Assembly: GCF_026672425.1 (NCBI RefSeq)
Contig: NZ_JAPPRC010000006.1
Location: 124,001 to 188,000 of the forward strand
Length of the DNA stretch: 64,000 nt
From: Pannonibacter sp. SL95
GTDB lineage: Bacteria; Pseudomonadota; Alphaproteobacteria; Rhizobiales; Stappiaceae
Direction of reading: 5' to 3'
Shown: positions 45,455 to 52,879 of the stretch, in pieces
How the letters are laid out: every line of letters starts with the position of its first letter
How positions within the stretch are numbered: position 1 is the first letter of the stretch
The notes under the pieces: generated by a model
What the model saw: only the letters and a program-made list of their open reading frames with translations
Told to the model about the DNA's origin: nothing
The model's database searches: none
Translations under genes and position numbers: made by a program

Positions 45455-46936
45455 ATGAAGCATGATGCCGACAACCGGCCGCTGACCAGCACCGACAAGC
45501 CAGTCCCGCGCGCGCCTGAGGACGGTATCGCGGCCGCGCAGCGCCGCATCAGTGGCCTGTCAGGAAAGCTGCTGTTGCTGACCGTGCTGTTCGTGATGCT
45601 GGCGGAAGTCTTCATCTACGTGCCGTCGATCGCCAACTATCGCAACACCTGGCTGACCGACCGGCTGACCACGGCTGGCGTCGCCGCCTCCGTGCTTAGC
45701 GAGACCAACACCATCGCTCCCAGGCTGCAGGAAGAACTGCTGCGCACCACCGGCGCGCTGGCCATTGCCCTTGTCGAGGGCGAGCGGCGCAGCCTGATCG
45801 CCATGAGCAGCCTGCCGGAAGATGTCACCATGGTGATCGACATGCGCGGGCAATCGGCGATGAGCGCGATCTCGGGTAGTGTTGCCGTGCTGCTGAAGCC
45901 TGGCGACGGCCTGATGCGGGTGATCGGCGCAGGGCCGATGTCCGGTGGACGCGGGATCGAGCAGGTGGACATCGTGCTGCCGATCCGGCTGCTGCGGCAG
46001 GACATGCTGGCCTTCTCCGGCCGCATCCTGGCGCTGTCGCTGTTCATCTCGGGCCTCACCGCCGCGCTGGTCTATGTCTCGCTGCGGGCCCTGTTCGTGC
46101 GGCCGTTGCAGCGGCTGACGCGGGCGATGCAGGACTTTTCGGAAAATCCGGAAGACAGCGCCCGCCTGTTCCAGACCAGCGCCCGGGCGGATGAAATCGG
46201 CGACGCCGAGCGCCGCTTTGCCGAAATGCAGGAAACGCTGGCCCGCACGCTGCACCAGAAGCAGCGGCTGGCCGATCTCGGCCTTGCGGTGTCGAAGATC
46301 AACCACGACCTGCGCAACCTGCTCGCCTCGGCGCAGCTGTTCATCGAGCGCCTCGAGAACGTGCCCGATCCCACCGTGCGCAGGCTCGCGCCGAAGATCC
46401 TGTCGACGCTCGACCGGGCCGTCACCTATACCCAGGCCGTCATGGCCTATGGCAAGGCGCAGGAGGCCGCGCCGAATCGCCGCCTGGTCCGCCTCGCCCG
46501 TGTGGCGGCGGATGTGGGAGAGCTGCTTGCCCTCGCCGATCACCCGATGATCGACTATGACGTCGCCATCGACCCGGCTCTGGAGATCGACGCAGACCCG
46601 GAGCAGATCTTCCGCGTTCTGCTCAATCTGGTGCGCAACGCCATGCAGGCGCTGGAGGCGGTTCCCGACGAGGCGCTGGTCTGCCGCATCCACGTCAGCG
46701 CGCAGCGCGAGGGCAGGACAGTGGTCATCCGCGTGGCTGACACCGGACCCGGCGTGCCTGCGAGCGTGAAAGCCACCCTGTTCCGCGCCTTCCAGAGCGC
46801 CGCCCGCAGCGGCGGCACGGGGCTGGGACTGGCGATAGCCGCCGAGCTGACCCGCGCCCACGGCGGCAGTGTGCGGCTGGAAGAGGCCGGCGCGGGAGCA
46901 ACCTTCCGCATCGACTGGCCGGACCGGCCGGTCTGA
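45455..46936 (+). CDS. sensor histidine kinase, HAMP type
   Basis: Membrane kinase of 493 residues. Helix 1 is near 37-60 (LLLLTVLFVMLAEVFIYVPSI), a periplasmic or outer sensor segment lies at about 62-185, helix 2 near 189-212, and a HAMP region follows. The H-box is KINHDLRNLL with the phospho-acceptor His284, the N-box LLNLVRNAMQAL near 394, the G1 box DTGPGVP near 429, and the G2 box GGTGLGLAI near 453. No response-regulator gene is next to it. It lies 44 bp after the flavoprotein gene and is probably co-transcribed, so it may sense a membrane or redox state. The cognate regulator is elsewhere. Confidence 0.9.
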   Translation: MKHDADNRPLTSTDKPVPRAPEDGIAAAQRRISGLSGKLLLLTVLFVMLAEVFIYVPSIANYRNTWLTDRLTTAGVAASVLSETNTIAPRLQEELLRTTGALAIALVEGERRSLIAMSSLPEDVTMVIDMRGQSAMSAISGSVAVLLKPGDGLMRVIGAGPMSGGRGIEQVDIVLPIRLLRQDMLAFSGRILALSLFISGLTAALVYVSLRALFVRPLQRLTRAMQDFSENPEDSARLFQTSARADEIGDAERRFAEMQETLARTLHQKQRLADLGLAVSKINHDLRNLLASAQLFIERLENVPDPTVRRLAPKILSTLDRAVTYTQAVMAYGKAQEAAPNRRLVRLARVAADVGELLALADHPMIDYDVAIDPALEIDADPEQIFRVLLNLVRNAMQALEAVPDEALVCRIHVSAQREGRTVVIRVADTGPGVPASVKATLFRAFQSAARSGGTGLGLAIAAELTRAHGGSVRLEEAGAGATFRIDWPDRPV

Positions 46937-47339
46937 CAGGACGAGTGACGCCGGATGACGCGCGGGCTGTGGCTCCGCGCGGTTTCGGCCGTGAGTGCAC
47001 TTCGCTGGATCGGTGAACCCGCGCGGTGCATCCCGAATGACCTTGCAAGCCCGGAATCGGCCATCACTTGTCAAAAATGGTGCCAAGGTGTTTTGCCGGT
47101 TGGGGTTTTCCACCTTTGTACACAAGCGGAATCGCGCAGAAATCCGCGCTGTCAAAAAAAGTTTCAAATGCCCGCTTGCCAAGCGGCTCAGGTTTGAGTA
47201 GGTACGGCGTCGTTCGGAAGCGCCTCGCACCGGGGTGCCAACGAACTGTTGCCTGCAGCGTCTGCCATGACATCGCTCGTCAGACATGCTCGCAACCCGG
47301 CGCTGGATCCAACAGCCCGGACATGCCGCAAGGCACTGC
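46937..47339. other. intergenic region upstream of tRNA-Arg
   Basis: No coding region is supported. Short pairings occur, such as GCGC...GCGC near 47139-47151 followed by a run of A, but no terminator or small RNA can be claimed. The promoter of the tRNA gene should lie in its last 100 bp. Confidence 0.4.
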
Positions 47340-47416
47340 GCGCCCGTAGCTCAGCTGGATAGAGCACCAGACTACGAATCTGGGGGTCAGGAGTTCGAAT
47401 CTCTTCGGGCGCGCCA
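47340..47416 (+). tRNA. tRNA-Arg (anticodon ACG)
   Basis: A 77-nt cloverleaf. Acceptor stem GCGCCCG pairs with CGGGCGC, the D-arm contains AGCTCAGCTGGATAGAGC, the anticodon stem CCAGA/TCTGG encloses the loop CTACGAA (anticodon ACG), and the T-arm AGGAG/CTCTT encloses TTCGAAT. The discriminator G is followed by an encoded CCA. Stands alone and precedes the ArsR cassette by 574 bp. Confidence 0.97.
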
Positions 47417-47562
47417 TTATTTCAGCGAAAATCAAAATTGCAGACTCATTTGATCGGTTGCTGGCGCTCTGTCGACTGGCAACGCTAGGCTCGACTTGTG
47501 CGAGAAGCAGCTGACAGGTGGAGTGTAGCGGCGATATCCACCTGACACAGCCACGCCTTGAA

Positions 47563-47667
47563 ACGTCGATCAACCGGAGGCTTCAGCCTGTTCGGAGCGG
47601 CTGGCTTTCATGTAGGAGCGGTTGCGGCCCTGGTCCTTGGCTTGGAGAAGGGCCAGATCGGCGCGGC
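47563..47667 (-). pseudogene. remnant: second copy of the 3' end of the diguanylate cyclase gene
   Basis: This 105-bp stretch matches positions 49888-49992 at 96 of 105 bases, the last 50 of which are identical. It is in the same orientation. It carries the final codons of the GGDEF gene (ADLALLQAKDQGRNR-like on the minus strand), its TGA stop and 7 bp beyond. Upstream the similarity stops, so this is a broken end, not a gene. Together with the intact copy it brackets the arsR-flavoprotein pair as a direct repeat. Confidence 0.85.
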
Positions 47668-47967
47668 ACAACGACGTATGATCTTCCGGACGGAGACAGC
47701 GTGACACTGCAGAACCGGCCCTGTTCGGCCTTGGTCGCCGCTGAATTCGACCAGCTTGCCGGTGCCAGCCAGATCAGATGGGACCAGTGCAGTCCGGCTG
47801 TGCTGGCTACATTGTTTCGATGGTTGGAAAGCGCGTCTTGCATTTCGGCCGTATCGCCGAAACGCATGTGGAGCATTTTCCGCAGTAGCATGAAGCGCGC
47901 CTGGATGGGCAGCGCAGCCCGCAACAGGTGAATTTCCATGATTGTCGAAATATGCTTGACCGGCTCT
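47668..47967. other. non-coding or decayed sequence between the remnant and arsR
   Basis: A 300-bp stretch with no gene I can support. A minus-strand frame of about 90 codons (starting near 47939) is open but has no recognised features. Its base composition is lower in G+C than the core genes around it. It may be decayed coding DNA carried in with the cassette. Confidence 0.4.
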
Positions 47968-47991
47968 ATATTTCGGTTATCCTAGAAATAT
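47968..47991. promoter_or_regulatory. probable ArsR operator and promoter over the arsR start codon
   Basis: ATATTTC and GAAATAT form the arms of a 24-bp inverted repeat with a ten-base centre. The right arm includes the first two bases of the arsR ATG. TTGACC at 47956-47961 and TATCCT at 47978-47983 (16-bp spacer) make a plausible promoter, so transcription would begin near the ATG and the mRNA may be leaderless. No ribosome site precedes the ATG. The inner sequence recurs before the next gene. Confidence 0.6.
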
Positions 47992-48310
47992 GAATATCGA
48001 CGATATCGCTCTCCGCCTCGAAGCGCTTGGTAACCCGACAAGGCTTCGCATCTTCCAGACCCTGGTGCGTGCCGGTGACCCTGGCATGTCTGTCGGGCAC
48101 CTGCAGGAGCGCATCGGCATTGCAGCGTCCACTCTGACGCACCATTGCCGCAAGCTCATGCAGGTCGGGCTCGTAACGCAGGAGCGGAGATCGACAGTGC
48201 TGATCTGCCGGGCCAACTACCCGATGTTGCGGGAAGTGACCGGTGCGCTGCTCGACCAGTGCTGCAGCGAGCCGCAGGATGTCATCGAGAGCGAGACCTG
48301 TTCCTGTTAG
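47990..48310 (+). CDS. arsR: ArsR/SmtB-family metalloregulator with C-terminal cysteine cluster
   Basis: Dimeric repressor of 106 residues. The winged helix has RLEALGNPTRLRIFQTLV (9-26) and recognition region LQERIGIAASTLTHHCRKLMQVGLV (38-62), with Cys53 at the helix end and Cys73 in the wing. The tail holds Cys91-Cys92 and Cys104, Cys106. A C-terminal Cys pair plus a third Cys is the arsenite site of Acidithiobacillus ferrooxidans ArsR, so arsenite or antimonite is a likely inducer, but another thiophilic metal or a thiol-reactive compound is possible. Autoregulation is suggested by the operator over its start. Confidence 0.9.
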   Translation: MNIDDIALRLEALGNPTRLRIFQTLVRAGDPGMSVGHLQERIGIAASTLTHHCRKLMQVGLVTQERRSTVLICRANYPMLREVTGALLDQCCSEPQDVIESETCSC

Positions 48311-48350
48311 CCCGTGTGACGGGATGATGGCAGGGCGGTCGTGCGACTTT

Positions 48351-48367
48351 TATTTCGATTATACTAG
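48351..48367. promoter_or_regulatory. second copy of the operator motif, before the flavoprotein gene
   Basis: TATTTCGATTATACTAG matches TATTTCGGTTATCCTAG at 47969-47985 in 15 of 17 positions. TATACT within it is a good -10 hexamer. AGGAG at 48366-48370 is the ribosome site of the flavoprotein. Together these suggest a second ArsR-controlled promoter in the 68-bp gap. Confidence 0.55.
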
Positions 48368-48378
48368 GAGAATGGAAT

Positions 48379-49839
48379 ATGGATAGAGCCGCTGTCTTGG
48401 AGCTTCCGGTTGCTGTCATCGGTGCTGGTCCGGTCGGACTTGCGGCTGCAGCCGAACTGGTGCGCCGGCGCATTCCGGTCGTGGTGCTGGAGGCCGGGGA
48501 TGAAGTTGGGGCCAGTGTCCGGGCGTGGGGGCATGTCAGGATGTTCTCGCCCTGGCGTTACAACATCGCCAACCCGTCCCGAGCACTGCTCGAGGCATTC
48601 GGGTGGCAAGACCCGGATGCTGATGCTGTCCCGACCGGGCGGGATCTGGTGTCGATGTATCTTGAACCACTGGCGGCGGTGCCAGCTCTGAAGGCGGCCC
48701 TGCGGTTCGGTACGCGTGTGCGGACGGTGACCCGGCTCGGACTGGACAAGGTCAGGGATGCGGATCGCGCCAGCCGGCCCTTCCTGCTGCGCATTGAGAA
48801 GGGCAGCGAGGAGAGCGACCTGCTCGCCCGCGCGGTGATTGACTGTTCGGGCACCTTCGAGCAGCCGAACCATGGCGGCGCGCACGGGATCCCCGCGCGC
48901 GGCGAGGCTCGGCATGGCACCAGGATCACTTATGGCATGCCGGACGTGGGAGGCGCTGATCGGGGCCGCTATGCCGGCCGCCGGGTCGCCGTCCTCGGTA
49001 GCGGGCATTCGGCCACGGGCGTCATTCTGGAACTGCTGGCGCTGCAACAGCAGGATGTCTCGACCCAGATCCTGTGGCTGTCCCGTCGTGCGGATCTCCG
49101 GCTGGCCTTTGGCGGTGGTGCAGCCGATGCCTTGCCGGCACGCGGCGCATTGGGCTCACGGCTCCGCAAGGCGGTCGAGGCAGGTCGTGTCGAGGTGCGC
49201 CATCCCTTTGCCCTGGATGAGGTTGCCATGGATGGAGGCGCATTGCGGCTAACCGGGACCGATGGCGAAAGCGTGGTCGCGGATGAACTGGTGATTGCCA
49301 CCGGCTTCCGGCCGGATCTGGCAATGCTTGGCGAGGTTCGCCTGGACCTCGACCCCGCGCTCGAATGCCCTCGGGCTCTGGCATCGCTGATCGATCCGAA
49401 CATCCATTCCTGTGGCACCGTGCGACCGCATGGAGCGCGCGAACTGACCCAGCCGGACCCGGGCTTCTACATTGCCGGCATGAAGAGCTATGGACGTGCG
49501 CCGACGTTCCTGCTGGCGACGGGCTATGAACAGGTCCGTTCCATCGTTGCCGAGCTTGCGGGGGATCATGCCGCTGCGGCGCGAGTTGAACTGGAGTTGC
49601 CGGAAACTGGCGTGTGCTCCTCTGGGCCTGCCCGGGACGAACAGGGGGCGGCGAGCGGATGTTGCGGTGGACCCGCCAAGGCCAATGCCTCGGCCTGCTG
49701 TGTCAGGGACGAGGAGGTGAAGGCGGCCGGCGGGGCGGGCTGCGGCTGCGGCAGCGCTGCAAAGCCGGAACCGGCACTGGCACAGGCTCCCGGAGATGCA
49801 GTTGCAGCGCGGGCGCGACCGGGCGGCTGCTGTGGGTGA
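48379..49839 (+). CDS. FAD/NAD(P)-binding flavoprotein monooxygenase-like protein with cysteine-rich tail
   Basis: Protein of 486 residues. GAGPVGLAAAAEL (15-27) is the FAD Rossmann site, VLGSGHSATG near 204 a second dinucleotide site, and ELVIATGFRPDL near 305 the ATG-type motif of flavin monooxygenases. The last 75 residues are a low-complexity tail with nine cysteines: Cys413, the pairs 428-429 and 440-441, Cys455, Cys457, and the terminal pair 484-485. Paired cysteines in such a tail suggest binding of a thiophilic metal or metalloid. It follows arsR after 68 bp. It could oxidise or methyl-modify an arsenical, but the sequence does not show which, and it is longer than typical ArsO proteins. 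Confidence 0.78.
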   Translation: MDRAAVLELPVAVIGAGPVGLAAAAELVRRRIPVVVLEAGDEVGASVRAWGHVRMFSPWRYNIANPSRALLEAFGWQDPDADAVPTGRDLVSMYLEPLAAVPALKAALRFGTRVRTVTRLGLDKVRDADRASRPFLLRIEKGSEESDLLARAVIDCSGTFEQPNHGGAHGIPARGEARHGTRITYGMPDVGGADRGRYAGRRVAVLGSGHSATGVILELLALQQQDVSTQILWLSRRADLRLAFGGGAADALPARGALGSRLRKAVEAGRVEVRHPFALDEVAMDGGALRLTGTDGESVVADELVIATGFRPDLAMLGEVRLDLDPALECPRALASLIDPNIHSCGTVRPHGARELTQPDPGFYIAGMKSYGRAPTFLLATGYEQVRSIVAELAGDHAAAARVELELPETGVCSSGPARDEQGAASGCCGGPAKANASACCVRDEEVKAAGGAGCGCGSAAKPEPALAQAPGDAVAARARPGGCCG

Positions 49840-49887
49840 AGAACCAAATCGATCAGGGCCGCATTTGCCTGCGCCGCGCCGGAGTTG

Positions 49888-49992
49888 ACGCCGATCAACC
49901 GCAGGCTTCGGCCTGCTCGGAGCGGTTGGCTTCCGTGCAGGTGCGGTTGCGGCCCTGGTCCTTGGCTTGGAGAAGGGCCAGATCGGCGCGGC
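49888..49992. repeat. direct repeat, intact copy at the 3' end of the diguanylate cyclase gene
   Basis: Partner of 47563-47667 (96 of 105 identical, same orientation). It covers the last 33 codons of the cyclase gene including its stop, plus 7 bp. The 2.2 kb between the copies carries arsR and the flavoprotein gene. Confidence 0.85.
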
Positions 49993-51694
49993 TGCGGACG
50001 GTGGCGATGGTGCCGCCCTCCGGGCAGGAGGCGACGCCGATGGAGACGGTGACGGTGCCCAGAATGCGGCCGCGATGGGTGAGGGGCGATGTGGCAATGC
50101 GGGTGCGGATGCGCTCGGCCATGCGCTGTGCCGAGGCGGGATCCTTGTCCAGCATCAGGATGGTGAATTCCTCGCCGCCAAAGCGGTAGCACAGGCCGTC
50201 ATGGCCAACGAGCTCAACGACAATGTCCGCGACGGAGCGCATGACGATGTCGCCAGCATCGTGGCCAAACTCGTCGTTGAAGCGCTTGAAGTGGTCGATG
50301 TCGATCATCAGGCAGGACAGGGCGCGGGACTCGTTGTCCTGGGTGAGCGTGTATAGGGCCTGATCAAGGGAGCGGCGGTTCAGGAGGCCCGTCAGCGCAT
50401 CCTGGACGGCAAGCCGGGTCAGCCTTTCCCGGAGCTGCAGGTTGGCGATGGCAAGGCCAAGGTTTTCGGCGATGATCTCGAGATAAAGCCGGGCGTCCAG
50501 CACCGCAGAGCCCGTGTCGTTGCTGCCTTCGAGATAGAGCAGTCCGATCGTGTCGCTCTGGGCCATCAGCGGAACGCAGAGGCTCGGCAGGTCGGTCTGG
50601 CCGATATGCGCACAGGGCACGTCATTCTCCGCATCCTTGCTGACGTGGGGACGGCCGCGGCGCAGGCCCCAGCAGTCCTTCACGGGGATGCGCTCTGCCC
50701 CGCCTTTCGGCTCCAGCCAGGCGCTCAGCGGTGACAGGGCCGTGTGGCTGTCGTTGATCACATAGAGACAGCCGGACAGATGCGGGAACAGCTGGGGCAG
50801 GAACCGGCCGACGACATCGGCCAGCTCGACAAGCTTCTCGCAGGCCTGAACCCTGTGCATCATCTGCAGGATCAGGTCCTTGGTCAGCAGATCGCGCTGG
50901 CGCTCGGCATCGAGCCTTGCCCGTTCCAGCCCATTGTCGCGGAAGACCTGGATGGCGTCGTTCATCTCGCCGATCTCGTCGCGGCGGCCGTCGCGCGGGA
51001 CCTCGACGGCGAAATCCTGGTTGGCGAGCCGATTGACGATGCCCGTCATGTGCCGGAGCGGCACGGCAACCCGGCGCATCAGGATGAAATACAGCACGGC
51101 CAGGAAAACGGCGGCCGTCAGGCTGAGCGAAATGCGGGCGATGAGGCCGTAGAGATCGCTACGCTCCTGCAGGGCGCGCAGGTCAGTCTCGGTGCGGCGA
51201 TCCGTGACCTTTCGGAACTCCTCCGTCGCCGCGATCAGGTCCGCGTGTTCGGCATAATGCTCGTCGCCGAAGAGGATTGCCGTCGCCTGCGCCTTGTCCC
51301 CGGAACGGAAAATTTCGATAGCGCGCTGCTCGATGACATCGAGTTCGTCGGCATCCTTGCGGATCCGCTCCAGCAGCTGAAGCTCCTCGTCCGTGACACC
51401 AAGCGCGCGGGCCTCGGAAATGGCCGCCTCGCGCCGCCGTTCCTCGGCCTCGGCGACATGGAAGGCGGCGAGATGGCGGGCATCGCCGCGCATGACGTAG
51501 AGCCGCGCTTCGTCGGTGCGGATCTCGGCGCCAAGCGCAAGGTCCTCGGCCAGCTTGTCGAGTGCAAGGAGATGTTCGACCGCCGCCCGCTCGGAATGCA
51601 GGCTGCGAGACGACAGGATGAAGGTCAGGCCGGACAGCACCGTCAGAACGAGCGTGATGCCATAGGCCCAGTTCGTGATTGTTGATATGCGCAT
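49895..51694 (-). CDS. membrane diguanylate cyclase, HAMP-GAF-GGDEF
   Basis: Cyclic di-GMP synthase of 599 residues. Helix 1 (about 9-28), a long helical extracytoplasmic sensor (about 30-180), helix 2 (about 186-206), HAMP (208-262, ending RRDEIGEMNDAIQVF), a GAF domain (about 290-430), and a GGDEF domain (435-590) with the intact signature RFGGEEFTIL near 505. The 3' end is also present as the remnant at 47.6 kb, so the gene was involved in the event that placed the ars pair here. It faces away from the LysR gene above it. Confidence 0.9.
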   Translation of the reverse strand: MRISTITNWAYGITLVLTVLSGLTFILSSRSLHSERAAVEHLLALDKLAEDLALGAEIRTDEARLYVMRGDARHLAAFHVAEAEERRREAAISEARALGVTDEELQLLERIRKDADELDVIEQRAIEIFRSGDKAQATAILFGDEHYAEHADLIAATEEFRKVTDRRTETDLRALQERSDLYGLIARISLSLTAAVFLAVLYFILMRRVAVPLRHMTGIVNRLANQDFAVEVPRDGRRDEIGEMNDAIQVFRDNGLERARLDAERQRDLLTKDLILQMMHRVQACEKLVELADVVGRFLPQLFPHLSGCLYVINDSHTALSPLSAWLEPKGGAERIPVKDCWGLRRGRPHVSKDAENDVPCAHIGQTDLPSLCVPLMAQSDTIGLLYLEGSNDTGSAVLDARLYLEIIAENLGLAIANLQLRERLTRLAVQDALTGLLNRRSLDQALYTLTQDNESRALSCLMIDIDHFKRFNDEFGHDAGDIVMRSVADIVVELVGHDGLCYRFGGEEFTILMLDKDPASAQRMAERIRTRIATSPLTHRGRILGTVTVSIGVASCPEGGTIATVRSRADLALLQAKDQGRNRTCTEANRSEQAEACG

Positions 51695-51842
51695 GGCCCC
51701 TCACCGCAGTTCCATCCCGAGATCTACGTAAAACCGGGTAGCCGGGAGACCGCAAGCTAGTCAGAGTGCATACCTGACGTGTGGAAAGGTTGTAACTTGC
51801 CGTTCGCAGGGGTGTTGAACGGCCACTTGGCCTAGGACGGGA

Positions 51843-52733
51843 TCAACGTTTGCGCGACAGCTCGCCCGAGTACGCAAGGGCGATGTCGAGGAACTCGCGG
51901 ATGACCGGGGCACGGCGGCGGTCCTGACGGGTGACGACATATTCGGTGAGATGCGTGGTGCGGTCTTCGATGTCGAGCGGCACGTTGGCAAGGCGGGGAT
52001 CGGGCACGCAGTCGCTGGTGACCATCAGGGTAACGCCGATGCCGCGCGCGATGGCCTCGCGGATCGCTTCGCGTGAGGAAATCTCGATCACGGATCGCGG
52101 TGAGAGGTTTCTCGCCTGCAGCTCTGCCTCGATGGCGGCGCGCGTCATGCTGCGCTTCTCGCGCAGGATCATCGTCTCCTCGCTGAGCTGGGCGAGGCTG
52201 ATGGAGCGCAGTCCGGCGAAGGCGTGTTTGGCTGGCACCACCGCCATCAACGGTTCGGAGTTGAGGGGCTGGAGGTAGAAATCTCCCCCTGCGGGAGGTG
52301 TCACGAGGATGGCGACATCCATGTTGGCCGCCTCGAGCTGCTCCAGCACGCTGCCGCCCGGCTGCACCCGGATCGAGACGTCGATGTTCGGGTAGAGTTC
52401 CCTGTAACGGTGTAACAATTCGACGGCATGCATGGGCGCATCCGACCCGATGCGCAGGCGTCCAGCGTTCACACTATTGTTTTGATTCAATAAATTCTCG
52501 ATCTCGTCCCATGTGGTCATGAGCTGGCTAGTCATCTTGAGGAGCCGCTCGCCCATCGGCGTCAAACGCAACTTGCGACCGTCGCGCTCGAACAATGCGA
52601 CACCGAAACGATCCTCCAAAGCCTTGATGTGCTGGGACAACGTCGGCTGCGTGACGGCAAGGCGACGGGCGGCCCGGCCGACGCCACCTTCGGATGCAAC
52701 GGTATAGAATGCGCGTAATTGCTGAAATTTCAT
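51843..52733 (-). CDS. LysR-family transcriptional regulator
   Basis: Regulator of 296 residues with N-terminal helix-turn-helix (FYTVASEGGVGRAARRLAVTQPTLSQHIKALEDRFGVALFERDGRKLRLTPMG) and an effector domain (RLRIGSDAPMHAVELL... VGVTLM-like ending GIGVTLMVTSDC). It is divergent from the giant exoprotein gene. The 15-bp palindrome ATAGGCT-A-AGCCTAT overlaps its start codon and is a good candidate for its own operator, so it may control itself and the exoprotein gene. The effector is unknown. Confidence 0.88.
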   Translation of the reverse strand: MKFQQLRAFYTVASEGGVGRAARRLAVTQPTLSQHIKALEDRFGVALFERDGRKLRLTPMGERLLKMTSQLMTTWDEIENLLNQNNSVNAGRLRIGSDAPMHAVELLHRYRELYPNIDVSIRVQPGGSVLEQLEAANMDVAILVTPPAGGDFYLQPLNSEPLMAVVPAKHAFAGLRSISLAQLSEETMILREKRSMTRAAIEAELQARNLSPRSVIEISSREAIREAIARGIGVTLMVTSDCVPDPRLANVPLDIEDRTTHLTEYVVTRQDRRRAPVIREFLDIALAYSGELSRKR

Positions 52734-52746
52734 AGGCTAAGCCTAT
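52732..52746. promoter_or_regulatory. 15-bp perfect palindrome in the lysR / exoprotein intergenic region
   Basis: ATAGGCT, one A, then AGCCTAT. It includes two bases of the lysR start codon. Dyads of this size with T-N11-A-like symmetry are typical LysR-type binding sites. The remainder of the 146-bp gap is AT-rich up to about 52800. Confidence 0.55.
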
Positions 52747-52879
52747 CATTGATAATCGTATTTTCAAATGGAATTTCGCAATGGTTGACGGTTTGTAAAC
52801 GCCAACGCCGCTGGCCGGATCTTCCCCCGGCAGTTCCCGCCCCCCAGGAACGCGGCTTGTCCTGCAAACGGAGCCTGTC

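Noticed and set aside
47340-47416. tRNA-Arg as the integration site of the ars cassette
   Set aside because: No partial copy of the tRNA 3' end was found on the far side of the cassette. The direct repeat involves the diguanylate cyclase gene instead.
47583-47939. A 118-codon minus-strand frame as an independent gene
   Set aside because: Its 3' part is the duplicated end of the diguanylate cyclase gene read in another frame, and the rest has no recognised feature, so it is treated as a remnant.
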